Origin: Curtobacterium sp. VKM Ac-1376
GTDB taxonomy: Bacteria > Actinomycetota > Actinomycetes > Actinomycetales > Microbacteriaceae
Length of the DNA: 64,000 nt
Direction: 5' to 3'
Assembly: GCF_015351025.1 (NCBI RefSeq)
Contig: NZ_JADKRV010000007.1
Coordinates: forward strand, 62,001-126,000
A program made the position numbers and the translations under genes. Numbering within the stretch: the stretch's first letter is position 1; each line of letters begins with the position of its first letter. The notes beneath the pieces are model-generated. The model was not told the DNA's origin and ran no database searches. It worked only from the letters and a program-made list of their open reading frames with translations. Below are positions 50,878-59,667 of this stretch, one piece after another.

Positions 50878-52992
50878 ATGGTCGACACCGCATCCGCTCA
50901 GCGCTCCACCGCCCAGGACCTCGACGCCCCGGACGCGCCGAACGCCGACGCCGCGGGCGACCCGGCAGCGGGCACCCCCACCGCAGGCACCGACACCGAC
51001 GTCCGCATCGACGTCGAGCTGGTCGAGGAACTCCTGCTCGGCCGCTGGGCCGAGGACCGCCGGATCTCCCGCAGGCTCGCACTCGACCCCGCGGTGCAGA
51101 AGGTCGAGGGACAGCCGATCGCCGAGCACCGGGCCCGGGTGCTCGAGCAGCTCCGGATCCTCGTCGACGCCGGTGCGATCCAGCGTCCGTACCCCGCCGA
51201 GTTCGGCGGCCAGAGCAACCACGGCGGCAACCTCGCGGCGTTCGAGGAACTGGTCACCGCCGACCCGTCCATGCAGATCAAGGCCGGCGTGCAGTGGGGC
51301 CTGTTCGGCTCCGCCGTGCACCACCTGGGCACCGAGGCGAACCACCGCGCGTTCCTGCCCGGGATCGTCTCGTTCGACGTGCCCGGCTGCTTCGCGATGA
51401 CCGAGACCGGGCACGGCTCCGACGTGCAGAGCATCGCGACGACGGCGACGTACGACCCAGCAACGCAGGAGTTCGAGATCCACACGCCGTTCCGCGGCGC
51501 GTGGAAGGACTACATCGGCAACGCCGCACTGCACGGCCGTGCCGCCGTCGTGTTCGCGAAGCTGGTCACCGCGGGTGTCGACCACGGCGTACACGCGTTC
51601 TACGTCCCGCTGCGCGACGACTCCGGGGCGTTCCTGCCCGGGGTCCGCGGCGAGGACGACGGGCCGAAGGGCGGCCTGAACGGCATCGACAACGGCCGGC
51701 TCGCGTTCGACCACGTCAGGGTCCCCCGCACGAACCTGCTGAACCGGTACGGCGACGTCGCCGTGGACGGCACGTACTCCTCGCCCATCGCCTCGCCGGG
51801 TCGCCGCTTCTTCACCATGCTCGGCACGCTGGTGCAGGGCCGGGTGTCCCTCGACGGTGCCGCGGTCGTCGCACAGAAGATCGGGCTGCAGATCGCCCTG
51901 ACCTACGCGATGCAGCGCCGCCAGTTCCCGACCGGTGACGGGACGGAGGGCGTGCTGCTCGACTACGGCCGGCACCAGCGCCGCCTGATCCCCCGCCTGG
52001 CGACGGTGTTCGCGCAGTCGTTCGCACACGAGAAGCTCCTGCGCACCTTCGACGACGTCTTCAGCGGGCGCGAGGACACGCCTGAGCGCCGCGAGGACCT
52101 GGAGACCCAGGCCGCCGCCTTCAAATCGATGTCCACCTGGTCGGCCTTGGACACCCTGCAGGAGTGCCGTGAGGCCTGCGGCGGCGCCGGCTTCCTGGCC
52201 GAGAACCGCCTGACGGGCCTGCGCGCCGACCTCGATGTCTACGTGACGTTCGAGGGCGACAACACCGTGTTGCTCCAGCTCGTCGGCAAGCGCCTGCTCA
52301 CCGAGTTCCGTGCGAAGGCCCCGAAGGACCCGGCCTCCACCGCGAAGTTCGTCGCCGCCCTCGCCGCGGGCAAGCTCGCCGACGCGTCCGGCATCCGTCG
52401 CCTCGGGCAGACCGTGGCCGATCGCGGGTCCCTGTCCGCGAGCGTCGCTGACCTGCAGGACTCCCGGACGCAGCGTGACCTGCTCGCGGGCCGTGTCGAC
52501 ACGATGGTGTCCGAGATCGGGATGCGCCTGGCCTCGGCCGGCAAGGACCGCTCCCGCGCGGCTCGCCTGCTGAACCGCTCGCAGCACGAGCTCATCGAGG
52601 CGTCCAAGGCGCACGCCGAGCTCATGCAGTGGGACGCGTTCACCGAGGCGCTCGACGAGGTCCCCGAGGGTGACAGCCGCCGTGTGCTGGTCTGGCTGCG
52701 CGACCTGTTCGCCCTCGGCCTGCTCGAGCAGCACCTCGATTGGTACCTGCTGCACGGTCGGCTGTCGGCCCAGCGCGGACGCGCCGTGTCGGCGTACATC
52801 GATCGGCTCGTCGCCCGGATCCGTCCGATCGTCCCGCAGCTGATCGAGACGTTCGGGTACGAGCCCGGCCACGTCCGCGCTCCCATCGCACTCGGCGCCG
52901 AGCAGGCACGGCAGGACGAGGCACGCGCGTGGTTCGCCGCCGAGGCCGCCGCGGGCCGTTCGCCCGAGCAGGAGAAGAAGCCGCGCCCGTGA
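50878..52992 (+). CDS. Acyl-CoA oxidase/dehydrogenase
   Basis: 704 residues, the length of acyl-CoA oxidases rather than ~380-residue dehydrogenases. FAD/substrate region GCFAMTETGHGSDVQSI, TPFRGAWKDYIGNAALHGRA, and the helical middle GRVSLDGAAVVAQKIGLQIA. The catalytic Glu is in VYVTFEGDNTVLLQLVGKRL. A poorly conserved A/D/T-rich leader of about 40 residues precedes the domain. It oxidises acyl-CoA to enoyl-CoA in beta-oxidation. ATG 50878 has AGGAGG upstream. No other beta-oxidation genes adjoin. The stop codon overlaps the double palindrome upstream of the next gene. Confidence 0.88.
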   Translation: MVDTASAQRSTAQDLDAPDAPNADAAGDPAAGTPTAGTDTDVRIDVELVEELLLGRWAEDRRISRRLALDPAVQKVEGQPIAEHRARVLEQLRILVDAGAIQRPYPAEFGGQSNHGGNLAAFEELVTADPSMQIKAGVQWGLFGSAVHHLGTEANHRAFLPGIVSFDVPGCFAMTETGHGSDVQSIATTATYDPATQEFEIHTPFRGAWKDYIGNAALHGRAAVVFAKLVTAGVDHGVHAFYVPLRDDSGAFLPGVRGEDDGPKGGLNGIDNGRLAFDHVRVPRTNLLNRYGDVAVDGTYSSPIASPGRRFFTMLGTLVQGRVSLDGAAVVAQKIGLQIALTYAMQRRQFPTGDGTEGVLLDYGRHQRRLIPRLATVFAQSFAHEKLLRTFDDVFSGREDTPERREDLETQAAAFKSMSTWSALDTLQECREACGGAGFLAENRLTGLRADLDVYVTFEGDNTVLLQLVGKRLLTEFRAKAPKDPASTAKFVAALAAGKLADASGIRRLGQTVADRGSLSASVADLQDSRTQRDLLAGRVDTMVSEIGMRLASAGKDRSRAARLLNRSQHELIEASKAHAELMQWDAFTEALDEVPEGDSRRVLVWLRDLFALGLLEQHLDWYLLHGRLSAQRGRAVSAYIDRLVARIRPIVPQLIETFGYEPGHVRAPIALGAEQARQDEARAWFAAEAAAGRSPEQEKKPRP

Positions 52993-53041
52993 TCAACCCT
53001 GAGGGGTTGATTTCGACGAAATCAACCCGGTAGGGTTGATC
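52991..53041. promoter_or_regulatory. Symmetrical double palindrome (operator) before the SatD-like gene
   Basis: Two perfect palindromes, ATCAACCC-TGAG-GGGTTGAT at 52992-53011 and ATCAACCC-GGTA-GGGTTGAT at 53021-53040, separated by the self-symmetrical TTCGACGAA. The whole 51 bp is itself a dyad centred on A53016. It lies 13 bp before ATG 53054, a position for autoregulation by a DNA-binding protein. Confidence 0.8.
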
Positions 53042-53053
53042 GCGGGGGTCATC

Positions 53054-53656
53054 ATGTACGCACTGACCGTCGACCAGGTCGACAGCCGACACGACGACGA
53101 CCGCGTCGAGGCTGCGCTCCGTCGCGTCGCCGACGCGATCGGCAGCCGAGCCGTCCTGGCACCCGAGCGCACGGCCGGTGACGAGTTCCAGCTCCTGCTC
53201 GACGACGCCGGGGTGGCCCTCGACGTGCTGCTCGACCTGACACGCCAGGGCGAGTGGAGCGTCGGGCTCGGCGTCGGCGCGGTCGACGAGCCGTTGCCGA
53301 CCTCGACCCGCGCAGCCCGGGGCGCAGCGTTCCTGAGCGCGCGCGAGGCGGTCGAGCGTGCGAAGACCGTCCCCGAGCACGTCGCGGTGGAGATCGCGCC
53401 GGATCGCCGACTGCGGACCGCTGACGTCGAGCCGCTCGTCGCCCAGGCCGTCCGCGCCCGCGCACGTCGCTCCGACGAGGGCTGGGAGCTGGCGGACCTG
53501 CTGCGGGCCGGGCACTCCCGGGTCGACGCCGCCGGCATCCTCGGGATCACCCCGCAGGCCGTCGCCAAGCGCTACGGCACCGCCGAACTGCGGACGGACG
53601 ACGCCGTCCGTGCCGCCCTCGTCCGCCTGCTCACGGAAGCCGCCCTGCCCGCATGA
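53054..53656 (+). CDS. SatD-like protein with C-terminal helix-turn-helix
   Basis: 200 residues. The N-terminal 125 residues match the SatD layout: YALTVDQVDSRHDDDRVEAA, ERTAGDEFQLLLDDAGVALD, GLGVGAVDEPLPTSTRAARG and AFLSAREAVERAK. Residues ~145-190 form a helix-turn-helix (DLLRAGHSRVDAAGILGITP, QAVAKRYG). Probably a transcriptional regulator acting at the palindromes just upstream. ATG 53054 is used (TTG 53036 would lie inside the palindrome). The stop overlaps the membrane-protein gene by 4 nt. Confidence 0.65.
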   Translation: MYALTVDQVDSRHDDDRVEAALRRVADAIGSRAVLAPERTAGDEFQLLLDDAGVALDVLLDLTRQGEWSVGLGVGAVDEPLPTSTRAARGAAFLSAREAVERAKTVPEHVAVEIAPDRRLRTADVEPLVAQAVRARARRSDEGWELADLLRAGHSRVDAAGILGITPQAVAKRYGTAELRTDDAVRAALVRLLTEAALPA

Positions 53657-54225
53657 CCCTCGCCGTCACCGTCTGGGGGCTCGGGTCCCTGCTCTTCCTC
53701 GCCGCGGCCGCCGTCAGCGTCGTCCGCCGTCTGCCACTGCTGGTCCGTGCGGTCCCGTCCGTGGTGCTCGTCGTCGCGCTGCTGCTCGCCCAGACCCTGC
53801 AGCTGGTCCCGTCGCCACCCGGCCTGCCGCTCGGCACCCTCGGGATCGTCGCGGTGTGCATCGTCGCGGTGCTCGCCGGCAGCGCGGTGACCGGAGTCGT
53901 CCTCGGCCTCGCGATGCGGGACGACGTCGAGCGCGGGCAGCACGGCGGGATCCTGGTCGCCAACGTCGACGAACCAGTGCCCGAACGGCCGCGGCCCGAG
54001 GTGCTGCGCGGCGGCGCGGTGATCGGGTTCCTGGAGCGGTTCGCGATCGTGGGCGCAGCGCTGGTCGGACACCTCGAGATCGTGGCGGCGGTCATCGCGA
54101 TCAAGGGGCTCGGGCGCTTCACCGAACTCGACTCGGCAGCCGCACGGGAACGCTTCATCGTCGGCACGCTGACCAGCACGTGCTGGGCCGGCCTGGCGAC
54201 GGTCGCCGCGATCGCCCTGCGCTAA
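53653..54225 (+). CDS. Hypothetical membrane protein paired with the SatD-like gene
   Basis: 190 residues, about five membrane helices (LAVTVWGLGSLLFLAAAAVS; LLVRAVPSVVLVVALLLAQT; LGIVAVCIVAVLAGSAVTGV; then two near the C-terminus, LEIVAAVIAIKGLGRF and TSTCWAGLATVAAIAL). The loop EVLRGGAVIGFLERF is reminiscent of proteins encoded beside SatD in other bacteria. Translationally coupled to the SatD-like gene (ATGA). Its last 4 nt overlap csrA on the other strand. Function unknown. Confidence 0.7.
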   Translation: MTLAVTVWGLGSLLFLAAAAVSVVRRLPLLVRAVPSVVLVVALLLAQTLQLVPSPPGLPLGTLGIVAVCIVAVLAGSAVTGVVLGLAMRDDVERGQHGGILVANVDEPVPERPRPEVLRGGAVIGFLERFAIVGAALVGHLEIVAAVIAIKGLGRFTELDSAAARERFIVGTLTSTCWAGLATVAAIALR

Positions 54226-54485
54226 GAGTCGGACGCAGCCGAACCGGCAGCACCACCGCGCGCCCCGAGCGCCGCACGCAGCTGCGCTTCGGCGTCGTCC
54301 CCGGCGGCAGCGGCCTCGGCGTTCGCCTCGGCGACGGCCCGCACGACCTCTTCACGCTGGATCTTCACCCCGCGCGGGGCGTCGATGCCGATCCGGACGC
54401 CGTCGCCCCGGGAATCGAGCACCGTGATGACGATGTCGTCGCCGACGAGGATCCGCTCGCCGACCTTCCGCGTGAGTACCAGCAC
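54222..54485 (-). CDS. csrA: Carbon storage regulator CsrA
   Basis: 87 residues. The first ~60 are a complete CsrA RNA-binding fold: MLVLTRKVGERILVGDDIVI, RIGIDAPRGVKIQREEV with the RNA-contacting Arg residues. A 25-residue A/E/G-rich tail extends it beyond the usual 60-70. In flagellated Gram-positive bacteria CsrA represses flagellin translation, often with FliW. It is the last gene of the flagellar operon, 4 bp after the FlhF-like gene. FliW is not in the window. Confidence 0.92.
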   Translation of the reverse strand: MLVLTRKVGERILVGDDIVITVLDSRGDGVRIGIDAPRGVKIQREEVVRAVAEANAEAAAAGDDAEAQLRAALGARGGAAGSAASDS

Positions 54486-54489
54486 CCGG

Positions 54490-55401
54490 TCAGCCTAGCG
54501 ACACCACGGGGACCCCCAGCAGCTCCACGGACTCGGGCGTGGCGGTCTCCCCCGCACCGATCGCGACGACCCCCGCCACCGGCAGGCGGTCGGCCACCGC
54601 GGACACCATCGCCGCGGAGTCCGCCAGCTTCCGGCCGACGTCGACGACGACCCACACCTGGTCCGCCTGCAGGGCGGCACCGGTCGCGCGGTCGTCCCAC
54701 GCGGCGACCGCGAGCACCGCGTGCCCGTCACGGACGCCGTCCGCACGCGCCAGGATCGCGCCGCGTCGGTCGGCGGCGTCGGACGCGCGGAGGGCGTGCC
54801 GGAGCGCGAACAGGCCGGCGGCCGCGTCCACGTCGTTGGGTCGGCCGACCAGCAGCACCAGATCGCCGTGTGCGGACCGCACGGCGGGTGCGGTGGGCCG
54901 GACCGCAGGCACGGCCGGGGCCGCGTCGACGGCGCCGGACGGGCCTCCCGGCGGTGTGTCGATGACGGCCTGGAGGCGCGGGTCGACCCCCGCGGGCACG
55001 TCCGGACCGGACGGCACCCGCGGCGGGCGCGGCGCGCTCCCCGTGATCCCGTCCGCCCGGAACCCGTCGAGCACCGACGCGAACGCGTCGGCCCGCGTCG
55101 TCGCGGTGCCGTCGGTACCGGCGATGCGGGCTTCGGCCTCCTCGGCGTCGGCGAGGAGCGCCGCGATCCCGACGCGCTGCACGGGCGAGTCGGCGATCAG
55201 GACACGCGCGCTGGGCTGCTCCCCTGGTTCCGGCACCTCGACGGTGGCCTCGACGTGCGCCCTGCGGAACAGGCCGCCGAACCCGGGCGTGGTCACGCGC
55301 TCGGCCGCGACGATGCGGGCGCCCGCACCGAACTCGGTCCGGACGGCGTCGCGGACGGACTCGAGCGTCGCGCCGCTACGCTGCAATCGGGTCGGCGGCA
55401 C
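54490..55401 (-). CDS. FlhF-like flagellar protein with degenerate GTPase domain
   Basis: About 303 residues (298 from TTG 55386). The N-terminus, ATLESVRDAVRTEFGAGARI then VAAERVTTPGFGGLFRRAHV, matches the B-domain of FlhF. After a P/A-rich linker a Rossmann-like domain starts DLVLLVGRPNDVDAAAGLFA, where FlhF and other SRP GTPases have GxTGVGKTTT; the lysine and threonines are missing. QVWVVVDVGRKLADSAAMVS and a final VELLGVPVVSLG resemble the G3-G5 part. Position directly after flhA is the flhF position. Likely a structural remnant of FlhF that cannot bind GTP normally. Confidence 0.55.
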   Translation of the reverse strand: MPPTRLQRSGATLESVRDAVRTEFGAGARIVAAERVTTPGFGGLFRRAHVEATVEVPEPGEQPSARVLIADSPVQRVGIAALLADAEEAEARIAGTDGTATTRADAFASVLDGFRADGITGSAPRPPRVPSGPDVPAGVDPRLQAVIDTPPGGPSGAVDAAPAVPAVRPTAPAVRSAHGDLVLLVGRPNDVDAAAGLFALRHALRASDAADRRGAILARADGVRDGHAVLAVAAWDDRATGAALQADQVWVVVDVGRKLADSAAMVSAVADRLPVAGVVAIGAGETATPESVELLGVPVVSLG

Positions 55402-57430
55402 GGACCACTCCCACGGTCTCGATGGCGGATCCCGCGGCGGTGGCCTCCTGGTACGACAGCACCGGGAGCCCGTTCGACTGGGCGGCGACCATGCGGTGCA
55501 CGGCCGGGCGGAGCTGCGGCGCGCAGACCAGGACGGCGGAGAGCCCCTGGTCCTCCACCGAGCGCACGGCGTCACGGACGGAGCCCAGGACCTGCTCGAT
55601 GCGGTGCGCGTCGAGGACGATCTGGCTGCCCTGCTCGGACGGCCGGAGCCCCTCGAGCATCGACTGCTCGAGCATCGGGTCGATCATGATCACCCGCAGC
55701 GTGCCGGCGTCCGTGTGACGCGCGGCGAGGGCCGGGCCGAGGGCGGCGCGGGCGGACTCGACCAGGCCCTCGGGGTCGGTCGACACCTTGGCCCGCAGGG
55801 TGAGTGCCTCGCAGATCCGGCCGAGGTCGTTGATCGGCACGCGCTCTGCGAGCAGGCCCTGCAGCACCCGCTGCAGCTCGGCCATCGAGAGCATGCCGGG
55901 GACGAGTTCCTCGACCGCGGCGGGGTTGACCTGCTTGACGCCCTCGGTCAGGACCTTGACGTCCTCGCGGGTGAGCAGCCGTGCGGCGTTGTCGCCGATG
56001 ACGGCCTGCAGGTGCGTGACGAGCACGGAGACGCGGTCGATCACGGTCGCGCCGGTCATCTCGGCGGCGTGCCGGAGTTCGGCGGGGATCCACTTGCCGG
56101 TCAGGCCGAACACCGGCTCCACGGTCGAGGTGCCGGGCAGGCCGTCCAGGTGGTCGCCGAGCGCCAGGACGCTGCGGGCGGGGGCGGTTCCCCGACCGGC
56201 CTCGACCCCGGCGATGCGGATGGCGTAGGTCGACGGCGGCAGGTCGATCGAGTCGCGGGTTCGGACCGGCGGGACGACGATGCCCATGTCGATCGCGATC
56301 TTGCGGCGGAGCGCCCTGACGCGGCCGAGCAGGTCGTCGGAGGCACCGGACACCATGTCGACCAGGTCGGGCGCCAGCAGGATCTCGAGGGCGTGCACGC
56401 GCATCTGCTCGAGCAGGTCCTCCGGGGTGTCGCCGGTCGGCGCCGCGGCCGCGAGCGCCTGCTGTTGGGCGGCTTCGGCCTCGGCGCGAGCGGCGTTCCG
56501 GCCGATGCGCCAGCCCGTGAACAGCAGGGTCGCGCCGACGAGCAGGAACGGCAGGATCGGCATGCCGGGGATGAACCCCATGGCGATCGCGGCGACGCCG
56601 GCGATCATCAGGGCGTTCCGCGACTGCGACAGCTGCGTCGCGGCCGAGGAACCCATCTCGGACTCGGCGCCGGAGCGGGTGACGATCATGCCCGTCGACA
56701 CGGCCATCAGCAGCGCGGGGATCTGCGTGACCAGGCCGTCACCGATGGTCAGGATGCCGTACTTCGACAGGGCGTCGGTGGCGGACAGGCCGTTCTGCAG
56801 CACGCCGATCGCGATGCCGCCGATCAGGTTGATGATGATGATCAGGATGCCGGCGATCGCGTCGCCCTTGACGAACTTCGAGGCGCCGTCCATCGCGCCG
56901 TAGAAATCGGCCTCGGCGGAGACCGCGGCCCGGCGCTCCTTGGCTTCCTGGTCGGTGATCAGCCCGGCGTTCAGGTCGGCGTCGATGGCCATCTGCTTGC
57001 CCGGCATCGCGTCGAGGGTGAAGCGCGCCCCGACCTCGGCGACGCGCTCGGCGCCCTTCGTCACCACGACGAACTGGATGACGATGAGGATCAGGAAGAT
57101 GACCGCGCCGATGATGATCGAGCCGGACACCGCGACGTGGCCGAAGGCCTGGATGACGTCACCGGCGAAGCCCTCGCCGAGTACGAGCCGGGTCGAGGCG
57201 ACGTTGAGCCCGAGCCGGAACAGCGTCGCGACGAGGAGCAGCGACGGGAACACCGAGAAGTCGAGCGGCTTCTTCACGAACAGCGTCGTGAGCAGGATCA
57301 CCAGCGCCAGCAGGATGTTGATGATGATCAGGAAGTCGAGCAGGAACGACGGCACCGGCAGGATCAGCAGCAGGATGATGCCGACGATGAACACCGGGAC
57401 GACGAGCTTCGGCAGGTCCGTGCGCTTCAC
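55376..57430 (-). CDS. flhA: Flagellar export gate protein FlhA
   Basis: 684 residues. About eight membrane helices in the first 320 residues with the conserved cytoplasmic FHIPEP-type loop region (GARFTLDAMPGKQMAIDADL). The large cytoplasmic C-terminal domain covers about 330-684 (LTREDVKVLTEGVKQVNPAA, LRPAVHRMVAAQSNGLPVLS). FlhA forms the nonameric gate of the flagellar type III export apparatus. GTG 57430 overlaps the flhB stop by 4 nt. The 3' end overlaps the FlhF-like gene. Confidence 0.95.
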   Translation of the reverse strand: MKRTDLPKLVVPVFIVGIILLLILPVPSFLLDFLIIINILLALVILLTTLFVKKPLDFSVFPSLLLVATLFRLGLNVASTRLVLGEGFAGDVIQAFGHVAVSGSIIIGAVIFLILIVIQFVVVTKGAERVAEVGARFTLDAMPGKQMAIDADLNAGLITDQEAKERRAAVSAEADFYGAMDGASKFVKGDAIAGILIIIINLIGGIAIGVLQNGLSATDALSKYGILTIGDGLVTQIPALLMAVSTGMIVTRSGAESEMGSSAATQLSQSRNALMIAGVAAIAMGFIPGMPILPFLLVGATLLFTGWRIGRNAARAEAEAAQQQALAAAAPTGDTPEDLLEQMRVHALEILLAPDLVDMVSGASDDLLGRVRALRRKIAIDMGIVVPPVRTRDSIDLPPSTYAIRIAGVEAGRGTAPARSVLALGDHLDGLPGTSTVEPVFGLTGKWIPAELRHAAEMTGATVIDRVSVLVTHLQAVIGDNAARLLTREDVKVLTEGVKQVNPAAVEELVPGMLSMAELQRVLQGLLAERVPINDLGRICEALTLRAKVSTDPEGLVESARAALGPALAARHTDAGTLRVIMIDPMLEQSMLEGLRPSEQGSQIVLDAHRIEQVLGSVRDAVRSVEDQGLSAVLVCAPQLRPAVHRMVAAQSNGLPVLSYQEATAAGSAIETVGVVRAADPIAA

Positions 57431-58620
57431 GCTGGGGCTCCCTCTGTGATGGACGGTTCGGTGCGGGGGGTGCGGAGCTTGCGGGGGCGCAGGTCACCGG
57501 TCAGCGTGGCCGGGTCGATGACGCTCGCGACCTCGTCGGGGGTGGTCGGCCGGGGCGGTGCGTGGGTGCCGGCCGCCGTGCCCCGGGCCTTGAGCGCCAT
57601 CACGAAGGACAGCACCCGGGCCACCGGAGTGTAGAGGTCGACGGGGATCTCGTGCCCGAGCTCGCACGCGGCGTGCAGGGCACGGGTGAGCGGGACGTCG
57701 CGGACGATCGGCACCCGCTCGTCCTCGGCACGCGCACGGATGACGTCGGCGACGGGGCCGGCACCCTTCGCCACGACGCGCGGCGCGGACTTGCCGGGCT
57801 CGTACTTGATCGCGACGGCGTAGTGGGTCGGGTTGGTCATCACGACGTCGGCGGTGCCGATGGCCTGGATCATCCGGTTCCGGCTCATCGCGAGCTGCCG
57901 CGACCGCCGCTGGGACTTCACGAGGGGGTCGCCGTCGCTCCGCTTGTTCTCGTCCTTGACCTCGCGCTTCGTCATCATCGTGCGCTTCCGGTTCCGGCGG
58001 ATCACCACGAACACGTCGAGGGCGGCCAGGACGAGCCCGGCGACGATCGCGGCGCGCAGCAGCGTGCCCGAGCCGGCGGCAGCGGCCTCGAGCACGGCGG
58101 ACAGCGGCAGCGAACCGCTCGTCATGAGCACGGGCATGAGTCCCTGCACCGCGAACCAGAGCACGAGCCCGACGACGGCGGTCTTCAGCAGCGCCTTCGC
58201 ACCGTTCCAGAGCGCCTGGGTGCCGAACACCCGCTTCAGCCCGGCGATCGGATCGAAGTGCTCGGGCTGCGGCGTCATCTTCCGGAAGTGCACGCCGCCC
58301 TGCGCGACCGCGGCGGCGAGGACGGCCACGGCGACGACCGCGAGCATCGGGCCGAGGGTCGCGCCCAGCGATCCCAGGGCGTCGGCGAGCAGGGCCCGCA
58401 CCGCACCGATCTCGGGGTCCTCGATGACCCGCTGCACGGCGAGCAGCTGGTCCTGCCCGGCGGCGGCGGCATTGCCGATCGCGGCCGGGATCATGAGCGC
58501 CGCGACGGCGATGCCGATCCACGCGCCGAGGTCCTGCGAGCGGCCGACCTGGCCCTTCTCGTGCACCTCGCGCATCCGCTGCTGGGTCGCCTGTTCGGAG
58601 CGTTCTCCGCTGTCGGACAC
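57427..58620 (-). CDS. flhB: Flagellar export switch protein FlhB
   Basis: 397 residues. The N-terminus SGERSEQATQQRMREVHEKG is the family hallmark (GExTExxTxxrl.da..kG). Four membrane helices follow, then the autocleavage motif N-P-T-H at 263-266 (MTNPTHYAVAIKYEPGKSAP). The cytoplasmic tail is longer than usual by about 40 residues. FlhB switches export from rod/hook to filament substrates. It is 4 bp after fliR. Confidence 0.94.
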   Translation of the reverse strand: MSDSGERSEQATQQRMREVHEKGQVGRSQDLGAWIGIAVAALMIPAAIGNAAAAGQDQLLAVQRVIEDPEIGAVRALLADALGSLGATLGPMLAVVAVAVLAAAVAQGGVHFRKMTPQPEHFDPIAGLKRVFGTQALWNGAKALLKTAVVGLVLWFAVQGLMPVLMTSGSLPLSAVLEAAAAGSGTLLRAAIVAGLVLAALDVFVVIRRNRKRTMMTKREVKDENKRSDGDPLVKSQRRSRQLAMSRNRMIQAIGTADVVMTNPTHYAVAIKYEPGKSAPRVVAKGAGPVADVIRARAEDERVPIVRDVPLTRALHAACELGHEIPVDLYTPVARVLSFVMALKARGTAAGTHAPPRPTTPDEVASVIDPATLTGDLRPRKLRTPRTEPSITEGAPA

Positions 58621-58624
58621 GTCG

Positions 58625-59383
58625 TCACCCCCGTCCCGTGATCGCCTGGACGGCGTCGCCGGTCAGTGACGACACCACCGAGGGCAGGGCCATGAAGAGC
58701 GCACCGGCGAACAGGACGGTGAGCCCGATCTTGATCGGGAACCCCATCTGGAACGCGTTGAGCGCCGGGGCCACGCGGGTGAGCAGGCCGAGCCCGACGT
58801 CCGCCAGGAACAGCACGACGACGAGCGGTCCGGCGATCTGCAGCGTTGCGAGGAACATCTGCGACATCGCGGCGACGAGCATCGCGGCGAGCCCGTCGAC
58901 CGCGAACGTGCCGGTGAGCGGCACCGCGTCGAACGACCGCACGAGCCCACCGACGATGAGCTGGTACCCGCCCGAGGTGAACAGCAGCGCGAGCGCCGTC
59001 ATCTGGAACAGGCGGGTGAACTGGGCACCGTTCACCTGGGACTGCGGGTCGAACGCCTGCGCCAGGGTGAACCCGCCGAACAGGTCGATGAGCGCACCGG
59101 CGGACTGCACGGCCGCGAACACCAGGAACACCAGGAACCCGAGCGACAGCCCGACGACGAGCTGGGTGAGCAGCGCGAGCAGGAACGGCCCCGTCTCGAG
59201 CGATTCGTACCCGACGGCGACGCGCGGGGCGACGCCGATGGCGAGGCCCAGCCCGAGGATCACCTTCACGGTGCCCGGGAACGCACGGTACGAGAACGGC
59301 GGCGCGATCACGAAGAACGCGACGAGCCGGACGCCGGCGAGCATCGTGGCCTCGAGCCGGTCGGCGTTGACGGCGAGCTCCAT
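58625..59383 (-). CDS. fliR: Flagellar export protein FliR
   Basis: 252 residues with about six membrane helices. AGVRLVAFFVIAPPFSYRAF, LGLAIGVAPRVAVGYESLET, and GLSLGFLVFLVFAAVQSAGA followed by DLFGGFTLAQAFDPQSQ match FliR. It forms the inner-membrane export gate with FliP and FliQ. The start shares a base with the fliQ stop. Confidence 0.92.
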   Translation of the reverse strand: MELAVNADRLEATMLAGVRLVAFFVIAPPFSYRAFPGTVKVILGLGLAIGVAPRVAVGYESLETGPFLLALLTQLVVGLSLGFLVFLVFAAVQSAGALIDLFGGFTLAQAFDPQSQVNGAQFTRLFQMTALALLFTSGGYQLIVGGLVRSFDAVPLTGTFAVDGLAAMLVAAMSQMFLATLQIAGPLVVVLFLADVGLGLLTRVAPALNAFQMGFPIKIGLTVLFAGALFMALPSVVSSLTGDAVQAITGRG

Positions 59384-59658
59384 CAGCCGTGCCCGAGCAG
59401 CCTCGGGATCATGTCGAAGGCGACGTGCGTGAACGCGATCATCTCCGAGATCATCCAGTTGCCGCAGATCACCAGGGCGATCGCGACGGCGACGGCCTTC
59501 GGCACGAACGAGAGCGTGACCTCCTGGATCTGCGTGACCGACTGGAACAGCGAGATCGCGAAGCCGACGACGAGCGAGGTCACGAGGACCGGGGCGGCGA
59601 GCTTGCCCGACACCAGGAGCGCCTGCAGCACGAGGTCGATGACTGCCTGCTGGTTCAT
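59383..59658 (-). CDS. fliQ: Flagellar export protein FliQ
   Basis: 91 residues, two membrane helices. VLVTSLVVGFAISLFQSVTQ and IQEVTLSFVPKAVAVAIALV include the conserved Q-S-x-T-Q-I-Q-E and F-x-P-K of FliQ. Four copies surround the FliP-FliR core in known export gates. It starts 9 bp after fliP. Confidence 0.93.
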   Translation of the reverse strand: MNQQAVIDLVLQALLVSGKLAAPVLVTSLVVGFAISLFQSVTQIQEVTLSFVPKAVAVAIALVICGNWMISEMIAFTHVAFDMIPRLLGHG

Positions 59659-59667
59659 GCGTGCCCC

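Noticed and set aside
54539-57634. A plus-strand open frame of about 1,000 codons opposite flhA
   Set aside because: Composition is D/H/G/R-rich without any domain, and it mirrors the codons of flhA and the FlhF-like gene.
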